Below are positions 11,141 to 23,610 of a stretch of 64,000 nucleotides of DNA, in pieces (position 1 is the stretch's first letter; every line of letters begins with the position of its first letter). The notes below the pieces were generated by a model, which worked only from the letters and a program-made list of their open reading frames with translations, searched no databases and was not told the DNA's origin. The position numbers were made by a program, and so were the translations under genes. Source of the stretch: Papilionanthe hookeriana x Papilionanthe teres (lineage: Eukaryota; Streptophyta; Magnoliopsida; Asparagales; Orchidaceae); NCBI GenBank assembly GCA_022702705.1, contig CM040439.1:31870930-31934929 (forward strand). The letters are read 5' to 3'.

Positions 11141-12330
11141 TACCAGGATTGACATTACCAAATCAACCTGCCTATAGATTGCGATCGGCAGAGTACAAGG
11201 AGCTACAACTTAAGGCGCGAAATCTCGTTACAAAAGGATTTGTCCGAGAGGGCACCAGTCTGTATGTTGTACCCGCCCTTATGGTACCCAAGAAGGACGG
11301 TTCATGACGGGTGTGCAATGACAACCACGCCATTAATAAAATTACCATCAAATACCAATTTCCAAGACCTCACCTCAATCTCTTAGATCAGTTACATGGA
11401 GTCGCCATCTTCTCTAAGATCGACTTACACAACGGATATCATTAGATAAAAATGCAATCAGAAGACGAGTGGAAGACCGCCTTCAAAACATGAGATGCTC
11501 TCTATGAATGGACAATTATGCCTTTTGACATGTTCAACGCACTCAATACTTTCATGACATTAACGAATCAAGTGTTTCGGGCCTACATTGGGAAATTCGT
11601 GGTGATTTACTTCGATGATATTCCGGTTTGTAGAAAATTAGAAAAAAATACTTGCAATACCTTCGGGTAGTATTCGAGGTTTTACGAGCCGAATAACTGT
11701 ACGCCCACCCGAAGAAATTCCACTTCATCACGAACCAAGTATGTCTCTTGGGTTACGTTGTATCTAGCACAGACATTCAGATGGACCTGACAAAAATCAA
11801 GGCAATCATGAGCTGGACTGCACCCAAATCACTCATCGAGCTACAACAATTTCTGGTGCTAACCTCATATAGAAAATTCGTCAAGAACTTCAGCACTATC
11901 ACCGCCCCCTCATAAAACTGTTGAAAAAAAAAGAATTCACTTGGATAGCCACAACTCAGATTAACTTCGACACACAAAAGGAAAAGTTGACTCAGGCACC
12001 AATTCTAGCCTTACCGGATTTGAACCAACTGTTCGAGGTCGAGTGTGACACAACCAGCGTGAGAATTGGAGCAATACTCAGTCAAAGAGGTCACCACATC
12101 GCTTTTTTCAACAAAAATTTGAATGATGTACAATGAAAATATCAACAAACGACAAGGAGATTTAAGCCATTGTCAGAGCCCTGGAGTACTAGATTCACTA
12201 TCTATTAATGAAGGAGTTCACCCTATTCAGGAATCACGAAGCTTTAAAACTTTTAAACAGTCAAGAGCGAACTAAAGGAGCGACACGCCATGTGGTTGGA
12301 ATTCTTAGCTTCATTCTAGTTAGTGCTAAA
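11140..12330 (+). pseudogene. Gypsy reverse transcriptase and RNase H (broken)
   Basis: The RT begins at about 11150 with LPNQPAYRLR. The motifs VPALMVPKKDGS, INKITIKYQFPRP and FSKIDLHNGYH are visible in order. The catalytic box Y-F-D-D is at 11608-11619, in the context VVIYFDDI. Several in-frame stops (for example after KKDGS) break it. RNase H follows at 11921-12136 (LTQAPILALPDL, FEVECD, IGAILSQ) with more stops. It belongs to the same plus-strand element as the gag at 9380. Confidence 0.85.
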
Positions 12331-12479
12331 GCACAAAGGCGAGTCAAAACCATGTCGCGAACGCACTGAGCTGTCGTCACCTGCTAATCACATCCATGAA
12401 GACTCGCGTTGTGGGTTTTGAGATTATAAATACGAGACAGACGAGGACTTCCAGGAGATCTGAGAGAAGTGTGGAGAGA

Positions 12480-13604
12480 AGCCTACCTGGCGGTACTACT
12501 GCACCAATGAGTACTTGTTCTATCAAAAGAAATTATGCATTCAGCGATGACATCATATAGGAGAACCACAGTGGAGAATTGGCCGGCCATTTTGGCAGGG
12601 ATAAGACTCTCGCACTCAAGAGAGAACATTTCATTTGACCCCGCTGACGCAAGATGTTGAACAATACGTCAAACTGTAGAATTTTCCATATCGCTAAAAC
12701 CTGCGGGTAGAATACGGGATTGTACACTCTTCTACCGGTACCAAAGGCACCATGGGTCAACATCAGCATGGACTTTGTAGTAGGACTTCCCCCGACACAA
12801 AGGAACAAGGATTTCGTGATGGTGGTAGTAGAATTTCTCAAAGATGACGCATTTCGTGGCCTGCTAGTAGATGCTTGACGCATCTCAAATTGCCGACCTG
12901 TACTTTCGAGAGATCGCAAGACTTCACGACATTCCCAGGACCTTCACTTCCGATCGAGGTGTCATACTTCTAAGCCACTTTTGGATGACACTTTGGGTTA
13001 AATTAGGAACTAAACTTAGTAGTAAATATGAGTCTTGAGAATCTTTTGCAATGAGTCATAGGAAAAAGCACCAAACAATGAGATCTCATTATAACACAAG
13101 CCAAATTTGCTATAATAGATTCATAAGCTATAGATTATTGGAAGCACTCCTTTCAAAATTGTGTGAGGGCGCACCCCGCTCACATCCCTTGAGTTGGTCC
13201 CACTTCTATCCACATTAGAGATCAGTGAAGATGCTAATGAACATGTTCACCAGATTCAACAACTCCACGAGAAGGTTAAGAAAGCGATTAGGAAATAGAA
13301 CCATAAATATCAAACACAAGCAAAAAGTCTAGGAAAAAAGTAACATTTTAGGATGGAGACCTTGTGCAAATTCGACTAAAGGAGAGATTTCTCGTGAGCC
13401 TTTATTGTAAACTGAAGCCCGGAGCTGATGGACCTTTCCGCAAACCTAAGAAGCTAAACGTCAACGCCTACAAAATTAACCTACCAGGAGAGATTTCGAT
13501 GACATTCAATGTCGCAGATCTAACTCCATACTCTAAGGAACCAGAAGCTCGACGAATGAGGACGAAGCTCCCTAAATCTCGGGAGATTGACGTGGAGCTC
13601 TAGG
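12480..13604 (+). pseudogene. Gypsy integrase and C-terminal domain (broken)
   Basis: The integrase zinc-finger end is visible as G-H-F-G-R-D-K-T at about 12583-12609. The first catalytic Asp is in WVNISMDFVVGLPP, near 12755-12790. A degraded SDRG-like segment follows at about 12947. The C-terminal module is open at 13364-13603 (FRKPKKLNVNAYKINLP, FNVADLTPYSKEPE) and has the same layout as the minus-strand copy at 19302-19530. No 3' LTR could be recognised after the stop at 13601-13603, so the element is 3'-truncated or eroded. Confidence 0.8.
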
Positions 13605-13639
13605 GTTTGGGCCTGTGCAAGCAAATGACCAATCCACCC

Positions 13640-14525
13640 TTCCTGCTAGATCAGATCGGCCATAATCAGTCGCCCTAGTTCATCTACTGATCTAATTTCT
13701 CCCCTTCCTCTTGCTTAACATCCACCCCTCTTCCTTAACCCCTCTTCATTAGTAAGGCCGATGCTGATATGTCTTGCTCTTTGAGAGAGGGATAATGAAA
13801 GAAGTTCAGAACAAATAATAAAAAGACACGGAGACAAAGAGCAAACTTGTCGAAAACTGCAAGCTGCTTCAATCCACAAACTTTTTACAGTTAATGAGAA
13901 GCATGAATCTAAGAGATTTAACATAGTGGAGAATCCTGTTTTTGAAAATATCTAGGCAACCCAACTCCTCAAGCACCTTCTATAGAGTTCCCTAGTGCAC
14001 TTTGCCATAGGCTTGCTCCATATCGATTTTAATTGCCATTAGCCCGGTTTAAGAGGTGTAATCTTTCAGTTTATTTATAACTTCTTGACTGTGAGGTAGT
14101 GGCCAGAGATAGATTGATGCAGGGTGAATGCATCTTGTTCCGCAGAGAATAAGGGCAGAGTAACTTTGAGTCGGTTAACAAAAATCTTATCAACCACCTT
14201 GTACATAGCGTTGCATAGGTATCCAGGCCTAAAAAGCTTGGGAGAATAAACATTATCTCTCTTGGGAATGAGAACAACAAGTGATTCTTTCAATTGAATG
14301 GACATATGACTAGTGATGAAGAAATCACGGGCAGCAAAGAGTACTTATTGATAATTGACCAAAAGTATTTGCAGAAAGAGGTCATGATCCCATCAAATCC
14401 CAGTGCCCGATTTGATCCCATTACCTTGATGGTATTTCAAATCTAGCATAATTTCCAGATGTTTTGACGGACATGCCACATGGATTACCACACCAACGAG
14501 AGATTCAACATGTTATAAATTTTAT
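13640..14525 (-). pseudogene. L1-type LINE reverse transcriptase fragment
   Basis: Minus-strand frames at 14075-14305 read LVVLIPKRDNVYSPKLFRPG, then LCNAMYKVVDKIFVNRLK, then AEQDAF, the order of the plant L1 RT fingers and palm. Upstream, near 14370-14420, comes ALGFDGIMTSFCKYFW. Downstream, near 14000-14035, is AIKIDMEQAYGKVH, the first catalytic Asp region. The second catalytic F/YADD box is not seen. Stops and frameshifts are present. It sits between two gypsy fragments of the opposite orientation. Confidence 0.8.
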
Positions 14526-14529
14526 TTTT

Positions 14530-16200
14530 TGGGTCATTGCTTCCCAACTAGCCAACTTATCAAATGTGACCAACAGAGTATGAGGAGCTCCAGTGGTAGG
14601 TTGAGGATATGATGGCTTGAGGACTAGTTCATAAGAGCACCAGTCCATGCATTAAGCCAACTTTAACTGTGTCCAAATAAGATGGATCATGGCAGGTGTA
14701 TAGATAGCAGACCTATCAACAAGATAACACAAATATCCTATTTCGAGATTTAATATTCTGTTTGATCGGCTACATAGCTACATGGGGCCAGTGTTTTCTC
14801 CAGAATAAATTTGCATGGTGACTACCACCAAATTAGGATGAGATCAAAGATGAGTATAAGAAAGCTTTTAAGACACGAGATGGATTGTATGAGTATATAA
14901 TTATACTTTTTGGGTTGTCCAACACCTCAAAATATTTTCATGCGGCTAATGAACCAAAGTTTTTGAGCCTTCATTAGAAAATTTATGGATGTATACTTTG
15001 ATGAAAAAATAGCGTTCAATAGTCCAGAGAAAAAGCACTTATCAACATTTGCGACAAGATCATTAAAGTTCTCTGGATATAACAACTAGATGATCATCTA
15101 AAAAAGCCACTTTCTTACATCACAAATGTAGTTTCTATGATACATTTTTTTCAGTTAAGGGCATTGAGATGGACCCAATGAAGATCAAGAGCCCAAACCC
15201 CAACCATTTACTCAGGTACGACGGTTTCATGGTTTGACTTCTTTTGATAGCAGGTTTATCAGAAATTTCAACTCAGTCATGAAATATTTGATTGAGCTTC
15301 TCAAGTCGAATAAATTTGCATGGTTAGATGATGCCCAGACTAGTTGTGATGCTTTGAAGAAATAGATGACTCAAGCACCCACTCTCACACCTCCAGATTT
15401 TAATCAAGCGTTCGATGTAGAGCATGATGCCTCTAACATGGGAATTGGAGTTGTGCTAAATCAGTGAGGGCAACCCATTGTTTTGTTCATTGAAAAAATG
15501 AATGATTTCTGGAGAAGTATTCTACCAACGACAAGGAATTTTATTCTACTGTTACAATTCTTAGTCACTGAAGTCATTATCTGCTGGCAAATAAATTTAC
15601 TCTCTATACTAAGCACGAGACCCTGGGATTCTTGAATAGTCAAAATAAGTGAAAGGACAGAAAAGCCTCATGGACAGGATTCTTCTTCCATTCCATTTTG
15701 TACTCAAACATAAACAAGGAGTCAAAATAAAATAGCTTATGCTCCGAGTCGTCGCCATGTATTACTCACTCCTATGCATTCTAATAGAATGTGACATAAT
15801 CCATCAACATGACATGACAACCCAATAGAAAAATAAAGAAATAAGGAAATAGGAAATATGAAAATAAATAAATAGAAAAAAAATATGAAATAAAGAAATA
15901 AATTTATCAACTCGAAAAAAAATTTACTCTCTACACTAACCATGAGGGCTTTGGATGCTTGAATAGTCAAAATAAGCAAAAGGGTAGGCACACCTCATGG
16001 GCGAAGTTTCTTTCTTCATTCCATTTTATACTCCAACATAAAGCAAGGAGTCAGAACAAAGTAGCTTATGCACTAAGCCATCACCACTTATTACTTACTA
16101 TGCAACCAACCCAACGAAATGTGACATACATTTATCAACATGACATTACACCACACTTGATCCTATAACTTATCTCTAATAGAGAAATCTACCAGACACC
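14530..16200 (+). mobile_element. Second decayed gypsy fragment: RT and RNase H
   Basis: Frame-shifted RT starts at about 14550 and reads GLVHKSTSPC, then DYHQIRM-like and YKKAFKTRDGLYEY, followed by KFMDVYFDE, where the usual YFDD has become YFDE (about 14985-15005). RNase H continues at 15320-15560 (MTQAPTLTPPDFNQAFDVEHD, MGIGVVLNQ). The RNase H tail is duplicated in tandem (see 15593-16246). There is no LTR or gag. The strand matches the element at 9217-13604, but the two RTs are separate copies. Confidence 0.75.
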
Positions 16201-16246
16201 TCTATTTAATCCTTAACTCATTGCCCTTCTACAATAAAGTTAGAGA
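15593..16246 (+). repeat. 327-bp tandem duplication inside RNase H
   Basis: Unit 1 starts at 15593 and unit 2 at 15920, both with aaatttactctcta-acta. They share about 200 clearly alignable bases, including 'gaatagtcaaaataag', 'cattccattttatactc' and 'acaaagtagcttatgc'. The end of unit 1 (15823-15915) is an A-rich gaaata/aaata simple-sequence stretch. The right end of unit 2 is approximate. Confidence 0.75.
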
Positions 16247-16936
16247 ATGTGGTTGGGAATACTTCTAGATAGTGAAGCTCAAGTTATCCATCATCTACAT
16301 AAACACTACATTCTCAAAATCGCCTTAACCTATAATGAGGCTGCACACCTTCTCCTTCATAGTCCAATAAGTACAAAAGATGTTAAGCCTAAGCCACCAT
16401 TACTCCCTCTTGACTTCGGTTTGGAGAATTCATCGAATGAACCATAAACATCTAATCCTCATATGTTAATAGACACTTCTTGTTAAATTATTTTTTCCAC
16501 TATAATGCTCTATAAAAGAAATCACTATCCTATTTGGGTAGTTAGATGCAATATGTTCATAACTATGTAATATAAAAAATAACTTATGAAAAATTGTCTT
16601 AAATTCACCAAAATATATTAATAGAGTGGGGTGTAGATTTTGAAGCCCACAACTCTAACGAAATTACTTTCAAAGAGTTCAATCATATTGACACTTTCGA
16701 TGACTATTTATTTATTTTTTTCACAAGTATATGTAATTTAAAGTAACATTAGTGGAATGAAATTGCACTAGTATCATGTTAAAAATTAAAACATGTTGAA
16801 GTACTCGTGAAAGCACGATGGAAAAAAAAAATAAGTTAGTCAACTTATGCAGAATATTTTATCCAATAGACAACAAGCATAGCTCTTGGTTGAATTTCAA
16901 AGAGGGCATAATTAAAATATCATTCTTCAAGGTTAC
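16247..16936. other. Intron sequence, no feature seen
   Basis: AT-rich DNA between the gypsy fragment and the next SRFR1 exon. A 66-codon open stretch at 16247-16447 has no recognisable motif and is probably chance or degraded integrase. Confidence 0.5.
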
Positions 16937-17247
16937 CTCAATTTGTCGATCCAAACAACAGGATCAGAAGGCTCTGAGATCAGTCTCCATCTGACAGCTA
17001 TTGAATAAATGTCCCTCCAAGAAAAGGAACGGTTAGAAGAAAATTTATCTTCGCTGGAGCTATATGAGGCTGAGATTTCTGATAGGCTGCTAGTACTACA
17101 ACAAACGCCCCCTCTATTATGGCTCTGCACAGTAGGCCTTTCTCTCCTCCTAACTTTTCTCCCACTTCTACTAGCACTTCTTAGCAAACGCCATACCTTT
17201 CCAACCTTTTGTGCAATCTCAATTGCAGCTAGCCCAGCCATTCGATA
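16937..17247 (-). CDS. SRFR1: SRFR1-like exon (5th visible, longest)
   Basis: A 311-bp exon with AG at 17248-17249 and a GTAA donor at 16933-16936. It encodes Y-R-M-A-G-L-A-A-I-E-I-A-Q-K-V and then a basic stretch, GRKVRRRER. Next come a Ser-rich linker (CCSTSSLSEISASYSSSEDK) and W-R-D-I-Y-S-I-A-V-R-W-R with ISEPSDPVVWIDKL. This order (MAGLAAIEIAQK, basic block, Ser-rich linker, SW-D-YS-AV-WR-ISEP-DPVVW) is highly characteristic of plant SRFR1, downstream of its TPR domain. The exon ends in phase 2, giving Ser across the junction. Confidence 0.9.
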
Positions 17248-17640
17248 CTGCAATAAAATTAAAAGGTACCATCAAATAGAAATAGATTCTTACAGCATAG
17301 AAATGCATAAACTTACTATTTAAAAGATAAATGCTGGGTTGAGAATTAGACCAGCCATCACAGATCATATATAAAAAAGTTAAATGTGATGAAGAGTAAA
17401 AAATAACTGCTGGACTTCGTTTTATAAATATACATTGTGTAGATGTTTAATCACGTCTATCATGTAGGCCAGAATTGATAAGCATGCAACTAAAAGAAGA
17501 GCAAATTACACCAGAACAGATATGCAAGACAAATAACAACATCAATAACATGAAACGCCAACATATTTAATATTGATGTTAGGGATACTACATGATTCAA
17601 AAGTGCCTAAACAAGATGAATGTAAGGCTGTGATTGATAT
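17248..17640. other. Intron sequence, no feature seen
   Basis: Beginning of the 7,245-bp intron (in plus coordinates) before the nested LTR elements. AT-rich, nothing recognised. Confidence 0.5.
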
Positions 17641-18420
17641 TGACGTGGGAGCGTCATACACGGCGCAGGGGCGGCCAATCCCACCCAAGGGCGCGAAGAC
17701 CCCCACATCATGTGTCCAACAGATATGAAATTGGTGAATCTCGCGACCCTTCTGCTCGCCTTGACTGAATCGGTCTAGGTATGTCTCTGTTTTGGGAGTG
17801 TCTAACGGCTCCTTGGCCCACTCCCAGTCATCCTATTATTATAAATTTGCTTTCGTGAGAGCTTAGGATTAGTTTTGTGTGTTTTTTCTAGGGACAGGCG
17901 CCGACATCTATTCGTCCATTCGAGGGCTGTATCCTAGCGTTGCAAGTGGTGCTTCGGCTGTATCTTGGTTTTCAGGTGGTGATTATCTTCCCTATCACCC
18001 TACTCGCATCCCTCTCACTTTGCTACCATACCTTACTCCTCACTGCAGCCGCCCTGCCAACAGTCCCGTTGTTGTTTTCCTGTAGTTCCACGCCATCCAG
18101 CCATCCTAATTGCTGTTGCAACACTTGGACAGTCTCCTTTGGCTCTCCCGCAATCCAACACCTTCATCATACCTACTCGCTGTCACCGCCCGAGAACAAT
18201 CGTTCGAGCAGTTTTATGCTGTTCCAGCCACCTACCAGCTGTTTGCCTCATTTCAGCTTGCTGTCGTTGCTACAACGCCTCCCCCTTGCTATTTTCCTGA
18301 TGTCAAGCCACCCTAAACAGCCAACTTCTGTTGTTTGGGCTACCACCCCTTACTACCTTGCTGTTCCAGCCACCCATGACTATTGTCGCTCGTCATCCAC
18401 AGCACGGAACCCCCTCCGTA

Positions 18421-19304
18421 TGATACCAGAACTTGGTAGGAACTCAGCGAAAATTCAAAAGACAAACTTTTATTAATATAGAAATAGGGTTACAACACGA
18501 CACAACTGAAAGGAAATACGAACACAGACTAATCTGAGCGGTGGCGGTGTCGGCCAAGTGGGAAAGGGGAAAAGGGAACTGACGAAAGGTTATGGAGTAG
18601 GTTGAGAAGAGGGTAGGAGGATGAATTCAGGGGTGTCGGAGTGGGGTGGCACTGCAAGTGGTAAGGAAGGTGCCCGGGGGGGGGGGGTGGGGGCGCTGAT
18701 GGGGGGAGGTACTATGGAGATGTCGGTTGGATGCAGGAAGGGGTTTGGGATGGCTAGACAGCAAAGACACCAACAAGTGAGAGGATGGGCGGCTGATCTG
18801 CGACAATAGTAGGTGCACAAACCTGGGAGGATGTGCTAGGGGTGGCTAACAACTAAGGGGAAGGGAGAGGGAGGATTGGGGAATAGGTTTGAGGAAGATA
18901 CAACATCTCAGAGCAGGATGCACCCGGAGCACCACTCAACCTCGGATACAGCTTTAGCAAGAGAGAAAAGACTCTAAAGGAGAAATTTGAACAAAACATA
19001 AAACAAAAATTTAACCCTACAACTAGAAAACAACAATTATAAACTCTCATTGGAGAAGAAAATGAAAAAAATAGAAAAGGAAACTCCCAGTCAAAAGGAA
19101 GAGGGTGGGGAGGCAGGAATAATGCAGAAAATAGCCACTAAAGGCTTTCCACATGGAGAAGAGCGCATAAGGGGATAGGAGGGGCAGTAATCCTGCCCTT
19201 TACAGAACTCACGAGAATTTCCGCCCTGTCTTGTGGACCAGTTAATTCCTGCAGGAATTATTGCAGCCGGCCCAGCCAGCAAGAGCCTCTAGCGCCCCGC
19301 GTCA
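18421..19304 (-). repeat. 3' LTR of the nested gypsy
   Basis: 884 bp, starting TGACGCGGGGCGC on the minus strand and ending GGTATCA. It is clearly alignable with the 5' LTR at 22711-23610. A TATA-like tataatt occurs at about 19033-19041 (minus strand). A run of 13 G at about 18677-18690 is absent from the other LTR. Confidence 0.9.
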
Positions 19305-19881
19305 CTCTTCCGTGATTGGGCAAGCTTTGATCGCATTTGTCAAAGCTCCTGGCTCCTCAAAGTACAACATCAGGTCGACGATGTTAAATGTTGCTGAAAT
19401 GTTGTAGTCCTCGGGTAGGTCGATCTTGTAAGCATTGTCGTTCAACTTCCGAAGTACTTTGACAGGACCATCCGCTTTGGGCTTAAACTTCCCGAATGCT
19501 CCTACGAGAAATCTGCCTTTATTTAACCGAATCCAAATGAGGCCGCCTTCCTGGAACATTACTTTCTTCCAAAGATTTATTCGCTTGAGCCTGATATTTG
19601 TTGTTCTGCTTAGCAATCTCTTTGCCAACCACCTCATGGAGTTTCTGACTCTCGTGAACTTGTTTTGCAGCGTCCACATTGATTTTTAAAGATAGCAAGG
19701 GTGGCACAAACGCAAGTGGTATGAGCGGATTGCAACCATACATAATCTCGAAAGGAATGCATCTCGTAGTCTGGCTGACAAATTGGTTGTAGGCGAACTC
19801 AGCTTGTGCTAGAACAAGATTCCAATTCTTTACACTCTTCCTCACGAAGCTCCTCAGGAGATTGCCAAGGATTTCGTTCAC
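19302..19881 (-). pseudogene. Gypsy integrase C-terminus
   Basis: Two overlapping minus-strand frames cover the end of the integrase core (LAQAEFAYNQFVSQTTRCIPFE) and a linker with QVHESQKLHEVV. The C-terminal module (FKPKADGPVKVLRKLNDNAY, FNIVDLMLYFEEPGA) resembles 13364-13603. A frameshift lies near 19560. Upstream, about 19990-19890, SDRDVKFLSHF and the HSQINGQT(K)VVNE segment mark the second Asp and the catalytic Glu. Confidence 0.85.
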
Positions 19882-19899
19882 TACCTTCGTCTGTCCGTT

Positions 19900-20730
19900 T
19901 ATCTGCGAGTGAGCTACTGAGTTGATTTGGAGTTTGGTGGCCTAGCTTTCCCAATGTCCTCTAAAAGTGGCTCAGAAATTTAACATCTCTGTCAGAGGTT
20001 ATGGTCTTAGGAATTCCGTGCAACCATAGAATCTCTTTGAAGTACAAATTAGCGATATGAGACGCGACTAGTGTCCGGTGTCAGGGTATGAAGTAGGTCA
20101 TTTGAAGAACTTGTCTGATACCACTACTACGAAGTCCTCGTCAAAACAAAATCCAAGCTGATGTCCACCCACAACCTCTGTACCGGAAGTGGCGTGTACA
20201 ATCCCATGTTCTAGCCTCTCGTCTTCGACAGATGGCAAGCCTATACTACTTGACATGTCACTCCACCTCTAGCCAGTCGAGGCCAAAAATAATACTCTTA
20301 TGAGGGCGAGAGCGAAATGAATTGCTAATCCACTATAGTGGCTCTCCTGAACAATTGTCTCTCTCAGTGAGTACCTGAGGATGCAAAACTGACTCTGGTG
20401 GAATAAGTATCCATATGCTCAGTAATACTACCCCATTAGCTTCTCCTGACATTGCTCCCAGATGTCTTTGAAGAGCTCCGTTGCTTCGTACAACTCCCTT
20501 ACGACCTCAAAACTCACAACTTGAGCCTACATGGACGTGAGCCGATGTCGACGGCTCAGTGCGTCTCCTATGAGGTTCCGTCTTACCGCTTTGTGCTTAT
20601 GCACAAACTGGAATGAGACTAGAAATTCCACCTAAGTGGTATGTCGGCCCTTCAGTTTATTCTGGCTGTTGAGAAATTTTAAGGCCTCATGTTCCGTAAA
20701 CTATGTGAACTCGTTCATCAATACGTAATG
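19900..20730 (-). pseudogene. Gypsy integrase N-terminal part (broken)
   Basis: By position and weak matches this is the integrase zinc-finger region and first half of the core; short pieces such as the DFV-like and TSDRD segments survive in different frames. No frame longer than about 60 codons remains. Confidence 0.55.
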
Positions 20731-20733
20731 ACT

Positions 20734-21700
20734 CTAGTGCTCTAGGGCTCTCACAATGACATAAAATTCCTTGTCGTAAGTCGAGTATTTCCTCCTGAAC
20801 TCATTCAACTTTTCATTAAAGAATGTGATGGGGTGCCATGCTTGGCTTAACATTGCTCTTATCTCCACGCCAGAGGCATCATGTTCTACCTCAAAAAGTT
20901 GCCATAATGCTAGCACGGGCGCCTGAGTCACATTTTCCTTTAGTGTGTTAAAACTGCCCTAAGTTGCTGCTGTCCAAGCAAACTCCTTTCCTTTCAAAAG
21001 TTCAATCAGGGTGAGGTGATAGTGTTGAAGTTCTTGATGAATCTCCGGTAGAATGATGCCAACCATAAAAATTACCTCATCTTGGTGAACGACTGTGGTA
21101 CGGTCCAACTGATAATGACTTCTATTTTTACGGGATCCATCAGTATGCTTGCACAAGATATGATGTAACCCCGAAAGCATACCTAACTCGTCATGAAGAG
21201 ACATTTCTTTGGATGAGCATAAAGTTGCTCGGCACACAGTACCTCGAATACTGCCTTCAGGTGTTGCAAGTGATCCTCCTCCGATCAGCTATATATTAGG
21301 ATGTCTCAATGTAGTCCATAACAAACTTCCCAATGTAAGCCTAAAATATCTTGTTCATCAATCTCATTAAAGTGATGGGTGTGTTTGATAGACCGAAAAC
21401 AATAACAGTCTACTCATAAAACCCACCCTGTGTCTTGATGGTTGCCTTCCACTCATCTCCTGACCTCATCCGTACCTAGTGATACCCACTGCACAAGCCG
21501 ATCTTGGAGAAGATAGTGGCTCTGTGTAACTGATCCAATAGATCATCAAAGCAGGTTATGAGAAAGCAGTACTTGATGGTGATCTGGTTGATGGCTCTAC
21601 TGTCGATGAACATCCTCCACGACACATCCCTCTTTGGCACCATCAGAGAAGGCACAACACATGGGCTAGTGCTTTCTCTAACTAGCCCCATCGCTTCTTC
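20734..21700 (-). pseudogene. Gypsy RT and RNase H (broken)
   Basis: RT fingers are open at 21476-21691: LVRESTSPCVVPSLMVPKRD, then WRMFIDSRAINQIT and FSKIGLCSGYH, where the usual D of KIDL is G. The YxDD box region near 21300-21330 reads about F-V-M-D-Y-I-E-T and has lost both catalytic Asp. RNase H is open at 20734-20931: MTQAPVLALWQLFEVEHD, then the later motif YSTYDKEFYVIVRALEH. Catalytic losses show the enzyme is dead. Confidence 0.8.
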
Positions 21701-21900
21701 CCATTATGATCTGCCTTATTAGTTTTCTATTTGGTTTTGTTATTTCATCTCGAGGTTTCCCTTATCGGTTGTAGAAGCTGCAGGTGACTGCTTAGCTAAA
21801 GGCAGTGGTCAGAAAGACGATTGTCGCCTGTTTTGCTTTTGTTGCTTCTCCACCTTCAAGGCTAGCGTCTGGACATCCCCAACGTTCAGTATGATTGTAA

Positions 21901-22600
21901 CTACAGTATATTTCCAATGACGAGCTTCAGGTCCCCGAGGTAACAGACCATCGTACGCTCCTCTGGCTCTGTCAGCTCGCACTTCAGATGCAAGTGGCTG
22001 AACTGGGCAGTGAACTCCTTAACTGAAACATTCCACTGCAGTAAGTTGTGAAGTTTTAGACATATGTCCTGGTGATTGTGAGGTGAGAGGTATTTCTTCT
22101 GCATTTCTGTTATGTTCTCCCACTTAATTATCTTCTTATTGCCTTTTTTTTTTCTCTGCATTTGCAGACTTTCCCACCATAAGAAGATAGTCTTCTTTAG
22201 TTTCATGATAGCAAGTTTGACTCATTTGACCTCTGACACATCCTTATACTCAAAGATTCGTTCAAATGATTGCAACCAGTTGATAAACTTATCGGGGCAT
22301 GCCTCCCTCAAATTTTGGGAGGTCCAACTTGATGCCAAAGTCTCATTGGCCTCCATAAGTGGCCTCTTCTCTCCGCCTCCAAAGATATTGGATGTCAAAA
22401 CAATGTGGTCGATATTCCTCGTCATTATGATCTTCGAAAGAAATGGATTCAGATCCTCATATCTGCCTCCCATTCGACTCATTAGATCACGATCGAATGT
22501 AATCTCTTCTCGTGTCCCATCATCCACTCCGTCGTAGACGACAAATTTCTCGTTGAATCTCTTCACATTTAGAGTCCGGAGTATCTCTTCGTGGTGGCAT
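21901..22600 (-). pseudogene. Gypsy gag (broken)
   Basis: The gag start is ATG near 22598 (minus), giving M-P-P-R-R. Open pieces at 22222-22566 and 21901-22206 include the gag core: FINWLQSFERIFEYKDV, then WWESLQMQRKKKG, YLSPHNHQD and FTAQFSHLHLKCELTEPEE. A frameshift between the pieces lies near 22210. The zinc knuckle and protease expected before RT are not seen, so a deletion between about 21900 and 21700 is likely. Confidence 0.8.
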
Positions 22601-22695
22601 GGCTGGATTTAGGAATTGGAAGGAAAATTTTTTGTGGATGTTGCTTGGGTATGTGCGGATGCTAGGAAACCCAAGGATGGGACTCAGGTTGGACT

Positions 22696-22708
22696 AGCTC
22701 AGATACCA
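22696..22708 (-). other. Primer binding site (tRNA-iMet type)
   Basis: On the minus strand this reads tggtatctgagct, three bases downstream of the 5' LTR end. Its pattern matches the TGGTATCAGAGC site complementary to initiator tRNA-Met. Confidence 0.85.
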
Positions 22709-22710
22709 AA

Positions 22711-23610
22711 TGATATTGGAACTAGGTAACTCAACGAAAACCCAGAAAATAAATTTTTATTAATATAGAAATAGAGTTACAACATGACACAATTGGAAAG
22801 GAAATACAAACATAGACTAATCTCCAGCTAGGGCTTGGGGATTGTGGCGGTGTTGGCCAAGTGGACAAGGAAAAAGGGACTCATGGAAGGCTGCGGGGTA
22901 GGTTGGGAAGAGGGTAGTGGAGTGGGGTAGTGGAGTGGGGTGGTGGAGTGGGGTGGTGGTGCAAGTGGTAAGGAAGGCAGGGGAAGGTGTTGGCAACTAG
23001 GGCAGAACATGAAGGAGGCAGTTGGGGAGATGTCGGCAAGTTGCAGGAAGGGGTTCGGGATGGTTGGACAACAAAAACAACAACTGAGAGGCTGTGCGGC
23101 TGATCTACAACAACAGTAGGGGTGGAAGACCTAGGAGGATGTGTTGGGGACTGCTGAAGGCTAAGGAGAAGGGAGAGGGAGGATTGGGAAATAGGGTTAA
23201 GGAAGATACAACATCACCTCGGAGTAGGATGCACCCGGAGCACCACCCGTCCTTGGATATAGCCCTGGAAGGGAGAAAATACTGCAAAGAATAAATCTGA
23301 ACACAACAAGCAAAAACAGAACCCCTATAGTTAGAAAACAATAATTTATAGACTCTCATTGGAGAACAAAGAGAAATAAACAGGAAAGGAAACTCGCGCT
23401 CAAAAGAAAGGGGGTAGAAAGGTAGGAATAATCCAGAAAATAGTCATTAAAAGCTTTCCATGTATAGAAGAGTGCACAAGGAAGGGGATAGGAGGGGCCA
23501 TAGTTCTGCCCCATACAGAACTCGAGAGAATTCCGATCCACTGGACCGATTAATTGCAGGAATTATTGCTGGCTGGTTCAGCCGGCTGGTGCCTTTAGTG
23601 CCCCGCATCA
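22711..23610 (-). repeat. 5' LTR of the nested gypsy
   Basis: 900 bp, starting TGATGCGGGGCAC and ending AATATCA on the minus strand. A TATA-like tctataaatta lies at about 23345-23355 (minus), followed by the presumed transcription start. A short GGTGG/AGTGG tandem at about 22918-22965 is absent from the partner LTR. Confidence 0.9.

Larger units (their letters stand above)
18421..23610 (-). mobile_element. Full-structure Ty3/gypsy retrotransposon, nested
   Basis: A complete LTR-gag-pol-LTR layout on the minus strand, 5,190 bp. The 5' LTR is 22711-23610, PBS 22696-22708, gag about 22600-21900, RT from 21700, RNase H about 20930-20730, integrase about 20650-19520, a C-terminal module to 19302, and the 3' LTR 18421-19304. 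Flanks are ccgta (left) and cccta (right), a 5-bp target duplication with one mismatch. Gag passes almost directly into RT, with no room for a normal protease, and every domain has stops or frameshifts. It could not move by itself. The order of domains (RT-RH-IN) places it in Ty3/gypsy. Confidence 0.9.

Noticed and set aside
17940..18476. 178-codon frame
   Set aside because: It spans the junction between the solo LTR and the nested gypsy LTR, so it cannot be a native gene.
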